From a virus: 32,508 nt of DNA. Made by a program: the position numbers and the translations under genes. Shown one piece after another: positions 27,267 to 32,508 of the stretch. The stretch is from the IMG/VR virus record IMGVR_UViG_3300020317_000109, positions 1 through 32,508 of that record, one strand, 5' to 3'. Numbering within the stretch: the first letter of the stretch is position 1; every line of letters starts with the position of its first letter. The notes under the pieces are model-generated. The model was not told where the DNA came from, made no database searches, and saw only the letters and a list, made by a program, of their open reading frames with translations.

Positions 27267-28127
27267 ATGAACGCATATGCTGATGCTGGTGTTAATATTG
27301 AAAAGGGAAATGAGATAGCAAAATATCTTGGTTTCAAAGATTTTGGTGCTTCTATAATGATTGGTGGTGAAGAAGTTGTAATATCCACTGATGGTGTAGG
27401 CACAAAAATTTTAGTTGCAGAAGCACAAAATAAATTTGATACCATTGGTATTGATCTTGTCGCAATGTGCGTAAATGATATTCTATGTAAGTTTGCTCAA
27501 CCAATAGGGTTTCTTGATTATTATGCAACAGGAGAACTATGTTTAGATAAATCAAAAGAGATTTTGAAAGGAATATTAAAAGGCTGTGAACTTGCTGGCT
27601 GTACTCTTATGGGCGGTGAGACTGCTGAGATGCCAGGAGTTTATGAAGGTTCTAAATTTGACCTTGCTGGTTTTGTTGTGGGTACTGTAATTGATCGTCA
27701 TGTACCTAGAATTGTGCAAGAAGGCGATATTCTTGTAGGCATTCATTCAAGTGGCCCACACTCAAATGGATTTAGTATGCTAAGAGAAGTATTACCAGTT
27801 GATGAAATACCACTTACACCCACAAGAATTTATACAGATGAAATACTGAATAACCATCATTTGATTAATGCAGTATCACACATTACTGGTGGTGGTCTTA
27901 TAGAAAATATTCCTAGAATGTTGGGGGGTAGAGAACATAGTTTAGAATTAAGCATAGGAAATAGTGAATGGTGGAATGATTTATATTTCAAATGTCAGAA
28001 TAAAATGGATATGAGAGAATTTTTAACAATATTTAATGGGGGTTATGGTATGGTGTTAGCCGTTTCTCCACACAATGTGGATAAGTTAAATATAGAAAAT
28101 GTTAAAGTAATCGGAAAAGTGTTATGA
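27267..28127 (+). CDS. purM: Phosphoribosylformylglycinamidine cyclo-ligase PurM (AIR synthetase)
   Basis: Fifth step of purine synthesis: FGAM plus ATP gives AIR. The product is 286 residues, shorter than E. coli PurM (345), mainly in the C-terminal part. Motifs: YADAGVNIEKGNEI at the start, STDGVGTK (nucleotide-binding loop), MCVNDILC, PIGFLDYYATG, GCTLMGGETAEMPGVY, GDILVGIHSSGPHSNGFSMLR, and HITGGGLIENIPRML. PurM is a known auxiliary gene in marine T4-like phages, serving the demand for phage nucleotides. It is coupled by ATGA to the next small gene. Confidence 0.95.
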   Translation: MNAYADAGVNIEKGNEIAKYLGFKDFGASIMIGGEEVVISTDGVGTKILVAEAQNKFDTIGIDLVAMCVNDILCKFAQPIGFLDYYATGELCLDKSKEILKGILKGCELAGCTLMGGETAEMPGVYEGSKFDLAGFVVGTVIDRHVPRIVQEGDILVGIHSSGPHSNGFSMLREVLPVDEIPLTPTRIYTDEILNNHHLINAVSHITGGGLIENIPRMLGGREHSLELSIGNSEWWNDLYFKCQNKMDMREFLTIFNGGYGMVLAVSPHNVDKLNIENVKVIGKVL

Positions 28128-28309
28128 TTGAAAAGCAGATTGCAGATTTACAAAGACGTATAGAAAAGTTAGAAGCAAGACCTGTATTATATCAAAGAAA
28201 GGGCGTTCTAGGTGATCCGAATGGTTTCGTTTATACTCAAGGACAAAACGCATTACATGAGCCTGTTGAATTAGAACATATTAAAAATAAAGGACTAGAA
28301 AATGACTAA
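28124..28309 (+). CDS. Small coiled-coil protein, unknown function
   Basis: A 61-residue protein. Residues 1-18 (MIEKQIADLQRRIEKLEA) form a clear heptad-repeat helix likely to oligomerise. The rest (GVLGDPNGFVYTQGQNALHE) is unstructured in appearance. It is coupled to purM (ATGA) and overlaps the PEPCK gene by 8 bases. Function unknown. Confidence 0.65.
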   Translation: MIEKQIADLQRRIEKLEARPVLYQRKGVLGDPNGFVYTQGQNALHEPVELEHIKNKGLEND

Positions 28310-29519
28310 TATCAACATCACAACAAATCCAACAGGACGTAGCCCAGAAAATAAATACTTTTTTGGTGATGCCACTTCAGAGTTATGCACAGAGAGATCA
28401 AAATATTGCAAAGTTGGTAATATGGATGATTATCTTTCATTTGCACATCAGATGCTTCCTAGCATGATAACAGAATATATTTACAAAAAACCTTTACAAT
28501 TTGAATCTGCAAATATTAGATTTCAAGTATATACCAATGATGAACGTCATGAACAATTTGTAAAAAATATGTTTGATGTACTACCTAAAGGATTTGGGCA
28601 TCATGTTCCAGATTGGACAATTTGGCACAACACTGAATTAGATGTGCCGCATCCTAAAATCTATGTAAACCTTGATACTAAAACCATGTTTATTGCTGGA
28701 ACCACATTTCTTGGTGAGATTAAGAAAGGTGTGTTTGGTATCATTGGATTTGAACTTCCTAAACTAGATTATCTACCTATGCATTGTAGTGCATTTACAT
28801 ATGATGCAACTACTAATTTAATGTTTGGTCTGAGTGGAACAGGTAAAACTACTTTGAGCAGTGATCCAAACTATGCGCTAATTAGTGATGATGAGGTTTA
28901 TTGGGATAATAACGGCATCAAAATGATTGAAACTGGATGTTATGCTAAGAGTGAGGGGTTATCTCCAGAAACACATAAGACTATTTTTGACGCTGTTGAA
29001 AAAGCGAAGGCAGAAGATTGCTTAGTTGTAGAAAATCCAGGTGTACCAAATGCAAGATTGAGTTACCCTATCACTTGTGTTGAAAACGCATATCATAAGC
29101 CTCAGAAATTTGATCATCCAGATAATATATTTTTCTTAACTATGGACGCAAAGGGTGTATTTCCACCATACAGCAAGATTAGTGGTGAGACAGTTCGTAG
29201 ATTTTTTGAAACTGGATATACAAGTCAGATGCCAGGAACTGAGAAGGGCGCAACTGAGATTAAGCCACTCTTTAGTCCATGTTATGGATCACCCTTTATG
29301 CCAAGGCCAGTGAAAGAATACAGTGACTTATTAATGCGAAAAATTCATGAAAATAATTGTAATGTGTATTTGATTAACACTGGAATGGATAAGGATGGAA
29401 AGCGTTTTTCTCTTGACTTTACACGAAAATGTGTTAAAATGTGTATAGAAAATAATATGGAAGATAAGAGTCAAGAAGTATTAAAAACTCTTGAGGATTT
29501 AATAGGCAATAAAATATGA
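28302..29519 (+). CDS. pckA: Compact ATP-dependent phosphoenolpyruvate carboxykinase
   Basis: Predicted to catalyse oxaloacetate plus ATP giving PEP, CO2 and ADP. The 405 residues (bacterial enzymes about 530-540) keep the ATP-type PEPCK signature in order: TGRSPENKYF at 11-20 (oxaloacetate-binding Arg13, like Arg65 in E. coli), GEIKKGVFG at 138-146 (metal Lys142), MHCSA with His161, P-loop GLSGTGKTTLSSDP at 176-189, SDDEV with Asp196-Asp197, ARLSYPI with Arg252, FLTMDAKGVFPPYSKIS at 278-293, and TSQMPGTEKGATE at 307-319. YLINTG and GKRFSLDFTR follow. The missing length is mostly N-terminal to the TGRSP motif and at the C-terminus. The gene is coupled to the phosphomannomutase-like gene by ATGA. 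I know of no well-studied phage PEPCK. Confidence 0.93.
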   Translation: MTNINITTNPTGRSPENKYFFGDATSELCTERSKYCKVGNMDDYLSFAHQMLPSMITEYIYKKPLQFESANIRFQVYTNDERHEQFVKNMFDVLPKGFGHHVPDWTIWHNTELDVPHPKIYVNLDTKTMFIAGTTFLGEIKKGVFGIIGFELPKLDYLPMHCSAFTYDATTNLMFGLSGTGKTTLSSDPNYALISDDEVYWDNNGIKMIETGCYAKSEGLSPETHKTIFDAVEKAKAEDCLVVENPGVPNARLSYPITCVENAYHKPQKFDHPDNIFFLTMDAKGVFPPYSKISGETVRRFFETGYTSQMPGTEKGATEIKPLFSPCYGSPFMPRPVKEYSDLLMRKIHENNCNVYLINTGMDKDGKRFSLDFTRKCVKMCIENNMEDKSQEVLKTLEDLIGNKI

Positions 29520-30220
29520 TTCACTATATATTTGATGTTGATGGAACACTTACGCCAAGTAGGGCCAAGATGGATGAAAAATTCAGTTCATTCTTCTTTG
29601 ACTTCTGCACATTAAATAATGTATATCTTGTCACTGGTAGTGATAAAGAAAAAACAATTGAACAAGTTGGTAATGTTATATACGGTATGTGTAAACGTGT
29701 CTATAATTGCTCTGGTAATGATGTGTGGGAAAGAAGTAAAAATATAAGAAAGAACAATCTCAAACTACCAGACACAATGTGGGGATATCTGAATAAAGAG
29801 ATATGTGAAAGTGAATTTCCTGTTAGAACTGGTGGTCATATTGAAGAAAGAACGGGCCTTGTAAATTTATCTATCGTGGGTAGAAATGCTGGAAAACGTG
29901 CTAGAACTCAATATGTGGCTTGGGATAATCATACAAATGAAAGAAAAAATATTGCGAAACGACTGTCAGAAAAATTTACAGAATTTGATTTTAATGTTGC
30001 TGGTGAAACTGGAATAGATATTACGATAAAAGGTAACGATAAATCTCAGATATTGACAGACTTCACTAAATCTGATATAATACATTTTTATGGAGATAAA
30101 TGTGATTTCGGTGGTAATGATCACACTATAGCAATGGGAGTGTATGATCTTGGCGAACCGAACTCAGTATATCAAGTGCAAGATTGGAGAGAAACTTGGG
30201 AACTACTAAAGTCGGTATAA
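29516..30220 (+). CDS. Eukaryote-type phosphomannomutase-like HAD phosphatase
   Basis: A 234-residue HAD-superfamily protein similar to eukaryotic phosphomannomutase (PMM1/2): FDVDGTLTPSR (nucleophile Asp7, acid/base Asp9), VTGSDKEKTIEQVGN, GGHIEERTGLVNLSIVGRNAG, and the C-terminal FYGDKCDFGGNDHTIAMG, which matches the FFGDKTxxGGNDxEI element of PMM2. GDIDIT-like residues (GETGIDITIKGNDKSQIL) correspond to GQISFDVFPxGWDK. It likely interconverts mannose-6-phosphate and mannose-1-phosphate, or a related hexose phosphate. It lies between PEPCK and a nucleotidyltransferase, overlapping both. Confidence 0.87.
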   Translation: MIHYIFDVDGTLTPSRAKMDEKFSSFFFDFCTLNNVYLVTGSDKEKTIEQVGNVIYGMCKRVYNCSGNDVWERSKNIRKNNLKLPDTMWGYLNKEICESEFPVRTGGHIEERTGLVNLSIVGRNAGKRARTQYVAWDNHTNERKNIAKRLSEKFTEFDFNVAGETGIDITIKGNDKSQILTDFTKSDIIHFYGDKCDFGGNDHTIAMGVYDLGEPNSVYQVQDWRETWELLKSV

Positions 30221-30612
30221 CAGCATCAACTTTTGATTTTCTACATGCTGGTCATGTTGCTATGTTACGTGAAGCAAAAACACAATGCGATTATTTAATA
30301 TGTGCATTGCAAGTTGATCCGTCAATAGAAAGACCACAGAAAAACAAACCACTACAGACATTGGTTGAGCGACATACTCAACTCGCTGGTGTGAAGTATG
30401 TTGATGAAATTATCCCATACCAAACAGAGCAAGACTTAGAAGATATATTATCCATGTTTCCTATAAACGTAAGGATTATAGGTGAAGAATATAAAAATGG
30501 TAAGTTTACTGGTCGCGCTATTTGTTCAAAGCGTGGCATAGAGATATATTATAACAAAAGAGACCACAGATTTTCATCTAGTGATTTAAGAAAGCGAGTA
30601 AAAGATATATGA
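30196..30612 (+). CDS. Cytidylyltransferase-like nucleotidyltransferase (HxGH family)
   Basis: A 138-residue nucleotidyltransferase of the TagD/RfaE-C type. KVGITASTFDFLHAGHVAML carries the HxGH motif, YLICALQVDPS follows, and SSSDLRKRV near the end is the usual nucleotide-binding ISSSxxR element. Such enzymes join a nucleotide to a phosphorylated alcohol or sugar (for example glycerol-3-phosphate or heptose-1-phosphate). Start choice: TTG 30196 has GGAGAG (30186-30191) at 4-base spacing; TTG 30184 is also in frame but has no site. It overlaps the preceding gene by 25 bases. The substrate is unknown; next to a phosphomannomutase, a sugar phosphate is plausible. Confidence 0.85.
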   Translation: MGTTKVGITASTFDFLHAGHVAMLREAKTQCDYLICALQVDPSIERPQKNKPLQTLVERHTQLAGVKYVDEIIPYQTEQDLEDILSMFPINVRIIGEEYKNGKFTGRAICSKRGIEIYYNKRDHRFSSSDLRKRVKDI

Positions 30613-31868
30613 TTATTAATGGTGACTGTATTGAAGAAATGCAGAAATTAATTGACCAAGGCGTTCAAGTTGATGCGGTAGTTACAGACCCACCATATCA
30701 CCTACAATCTATTGTAGACAGATTTGGAAAAACATCTCTAAGCGATGATACTAAGACTTCAGAAAGAGCGAGAGATCGTAGTGACGGTTACGCGAGAATG
30801 TCTGCTGGTGGTTTCATGGGTCAAGAGTGGGACGGTGGCGATATTGCATTTCGTGCTGAGACTTGGAGACTTGCTTGGGAATTATTGAAGCCAGGTGGAC
30901 ACTTACTTGCATTTTCGGCTTCACGCAATTATCATAGAATGGCAGTTGCGATTGAGGATGCTGGGTTTGAAATTCGTGATCAAATGATGTGGTTATATGG
31001 AAGTGGATTTCCAAAGTCTCACAATATTGGAAAAAATATTGATAAGATGCCAAATGCAGATTTAAATGCTTTTTCTAAAGCACTTAAAGAGAAAAGAATT
31101 GAATTAGGCTACTCTTTGACGGAAGCAGACGAGTTAATAACTGGTGGCTCAACCATGTATTCTTTTTTAGAGGGCAGAAGGAATAATGATGTGTATCCAC
31201 CAAATAAAAAATATTGGGAAAAGATAAAAGAACATTTTGGCATGGACGGTTGGGACAAAATTATTGAAAACAACTTGAAAGTTGTGGGTGAAAAGGATGG
31301 TAACTTTGGTTATCAAAAAGATGGTAAAAGATGGAAAAACACAACCAATGAAACTGAAATGACAAGTAAAACAGCAAAGCAATGGGAAGGTTGGGGTACT
31401 GCACTTAAACCAGCACACGAACCGATTGCGGTAGGTCGTAAACCAATATCCGAAAGTACTGTTGCTAAGAATGTATTAAAACATGGTACTGGTGCAATCA
31501 ACATTGATGCTAGTCGGATTAAATCTAGTGAAAGTATTGAGGGCAGATTCCCAGCAAATGTAATGCACGATGGACTACAGCAAGATTGGGCGCGTTTCTT
31601 CTATTGCCCAAAAGTATCAAAAAAAGAACGTGGCGAGAATAACAAACACCCGACAGTCAAACCACAAGAATTAATGAAATACTTAGTGAGGCTTGTCACG
31701 CCTAAAGGTGGTACTGTACTTGATCCATTCATGGGTTCCGGCTCTACTGGTATGGCAGCAAAAGATTTGGGTTGTAATTTTATTGGCATTGAGAAATCAG
31801 AGGATTATTTTAAAATCTGTCAAGAACGAATTGATGAAACAAACCCACTAAGCGAATTTTTTGACTAG
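30609..31868 (+). CDS. DNA methyltransferase with inserted HTH domain
   Basis: Beta-class DNA amino-methyltransferase, 419 residues. Motif IV TDPPYH is at 26-31, GGHLLAFSASRNYHRM at 96-111, HPTVKP at 347-352, and the SAM motif DPFMGSGSTG at 372-381, with FIGIEKSEDYF. An extra segment at about 152-212 (FSKALKEKRIELGYSLTEAD, then FLEGRRNNDVYPPN and YWEKIKEHFGM) looks like an XRE-type helix-turn-helix inserted before the target-recognition region. The C-terminus NPLSEFFD resembles the clamp-binding tails of gp43 and gp55. It is coupled to the nucleotidyltransferase gene by ATGA. Target base and site unknown. Confidence 0.92.
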   Translation: MIINGDCIEEMQKLIDQGVQVDAVVTDPPYHLQSIVDRFGKTSLSDDTKTSERARDRSDGYARMSAGGFMGQEWDGGDIAFRAETWRLAWELLKPGGHLLAFSASRNYHRMAVAIEDAGFEIRDQMMWLYGSGFPKSHNIGKNIDKMPNADLNAFSKALKEKRIELGYSLTEADELITGGSTMYSFLEGRRNNDVYPPNKKYWEKIKEHFGMDGWDKIIENNLKVVGEKDGNFGYQKDGKRWKNTTNETEMTSKTAKQWEGWGTALKPAHEPIAVGRKPISESTVAKNVLKHGTGAINIDASRIKSSESIEGRFPANVMHDGLQQDWARFFYCPKVSKKERGENNKHPTVKPQELMKYLVRLVTPKGGTVLDPFMGSGSTGMAAKDLGCNFIGIEKSEDYFKICQERIDETNPLSEFFD

Positions 31869-31894
31869 ACAATCATTATAGAATATGCTATAAT
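31866..31894 (+). promoter_or_regulatory. Sigma70-type promoter of uvsX
   Basis: TAGACA (31866-31871), 17-base spacer, TATAAT (31889-31894), with one mismatch in the -35 box. A TTGACT at 31861-31866 is 22 bases from the same -10 box and is less likely. The uvsX ATG at 31920 follows TAGGAGAATTAT. Confidence 0.75.
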
Positions 31895-31919
31895 GGTGAA
31901 ATTAATATAGGAGAATTAT

Positions 31920-32508
31920 ATGTCAATAATGGACAAACTCAAAAAGAATTCAAAACTAAAGACCACAGAAGTTCTTTCAGAGTCTAAATTTTTTAATAAT
32001 AAAGAACAGGTTTCAACACCAGTTCCAATGATGAATGTAGCATTATCTGGATCAATAGATGGTGGTCTTACTCCTGGCTTGACTGTATTGGCTGGGCCAT
32101 CTAAGCACTTTAAAACTTCATTTACGTTGTTGATTGCAGCGGCCTACTTGGAGAAGTATGAAGATGCTGTAATGTTATTTTATGACTCAGAATTTGGATC
32201 ACCTGCATCATACTTTGAACAGTTTGATATTGATACCGCGAGGGTTTTGCACACACCAATTACAAACGTAGAAGAATTGAAATTTGATCTTATCGCTCAA
32301 CTTGAGGGAATGGATAAATCTGACCGTGTTATCGTGGTTATTGATTCAATTGGTAATCTTGCATCTAAGAAAGAAATGGAAGATGCAATCAACGAAAAGT
32401 CTGTAGCAGATATGTCAAGAGCAAAGGCACTAAAAGGTCTATTCAGAATGTGTACACCATATTTGGCAATGAAGAATATTCCCATGATTGCAGTCAATCA
32501 CACATACA
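31920..32508 (+). CDS. uvsX: Recombinase UvsX (3' partial)
   Basis: RecA-family strand-exchange protein; 196 residues are present and the frame is open at the right edge. It follows T4 UvsX closely: SKFFNNKEQVSTPVPMMNVAL, SGSIDGGLTPGLTVLAGPSK with the Walker A-like GPSKHFKTS, MLFYDSEFGSPASYF, VVIDSIGNLASKKEMEDA (Walker B), DMSRAKALKGLFRM, and IPMIAVNHTY. Partners UvsY and UvsW are encoded at 4073-6017. It has its own early-type promoter. Confidence 0.96.
   Translation, partial: MSIMDKLKKNSKLKTTEVLSESKFFNNKEQVSTPVPMMNVALSGSIDGGLTPGLTVLAGPSKHFKTSFTLLIAAAYLEKYEDAVMLFYDSEFGSPASYFEQFDIDTARVLHTPITNVEELKFDLIAQLEGMDKSDRVIVVIDSIGNLASKKEMEDAINEKSVADMSRAKALKGLFRMCTPYLAMKNIPMIAVNHTY

Noticed and set aside
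28302-29519. Reading the short PEPCK as a pseudogene
   Set aside because: The frame is intact, coupled to neighbours on both sides, and every recognisable active-site motif is kept, so a compact enzyme is more likely than decay.
1-32508. tRNA genes, CRISPR arrays, insertion sequences, integrase or attachment sites
   Set aside because: I looked for cloverleaf-sized gaps, regularly spaced repeats and transposase or integrase motifs. All intergenic gaps are under about 140 bases and none holds such a feature.

Overview
The window is a continuous piece of a T4-like myovirus genome (Straboviridae/Kyanoviridae-type core), AT-rich and almost fully coding. The gene set and order (21-22-23-3-uvsY-uvsW-55-47-46-45-44-62-regA ... 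43 ... uvsX) is that of marine T4-like phages rather than of T4 itself. For example, gene 3 and uvsY/uvsW follow directly after the capsid gene. The host cannot be fixed from this window. A proteobacterial host is plausible because early genes have near-consensus sigma70 promoters and the hsp20 leader resembles a ROSE RNA thermometer. No photosynthesis genes are present here. All genes but one (3094-3432, minus strand) read rightward, and the first (gp21) and last (uvsX) genes are cut by the window edges.

Layout. 1-3005: prohead protease, scaffold and major capsid protein, closed by two hairpins including a UUCG terminator. 3094-4037: a lone leftward gene, then gene 3 behind a TATAAATA late promoter. 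4073-13360: recombination, late transcription and replication block (uvsY, uvsW, sigma gp55, gp47/46, clamp gp45, clamp loader gp44 and gp62 with a DexA-type exonuclease between them, RegA). 13361-17010: an unusual accessory insert between regA and the polymerase gene. Six of its seven proteins begin with a short MKxFxxFxxE-like leader resembling T4 capsid-targeting sequences. They include a SpoT/MESH1-like HD hydrolase, a CCA-adding-type nucleotidyltransferase and an HNH protein. The seventh is a cupredoxin-like protein. 17046-19350: a dihydroorotate-dehydrogenase-like protein, an IbpA-type Hsp20 with a thermometer-like leader, and small proteins. 19461-21962: DNA polymerase gp43.

22004-31868 is a metabolic and DNA-modification island: a PD-(D/E)XK nuclease paired with a DNA methyltransferase, MazG, an AEP-primase-like protein, a TET-associated-type glycosyltransferase, class I fructose-bisphosphate aldolase, a cupin, PurM, a compact ATP-dependent phosphoenolpyruvate carboxykinase, a eukaryote-type phosphomannomutase, a cytidylyltransferase-like protein, and a second methyltransferase with an inserted helix-turn-helix.

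How the genes may work together. The core replisome and late sigma factor are standard. Three ideas go beyond that. (1) The phage may package and inject a set of enzymes acting on alarmone, tRNA and DNA, tagged for the capsid and trimmed by the gp21 protease in this window. (2) Aldolase, PEPCK, cupin, phosphomannomutase and nucleotidyltransferase form a near-contiguous set pointing at gluconeogenic flux and sugar activation. (3) The polymerase, the late sigma factor and both methyltransferases end in the same kind of short acidic/aromatic tail, which suggests a shared dock on the gp45 clamp. All family calls are by eye from motifs and remembered family patterns; no searches were run.
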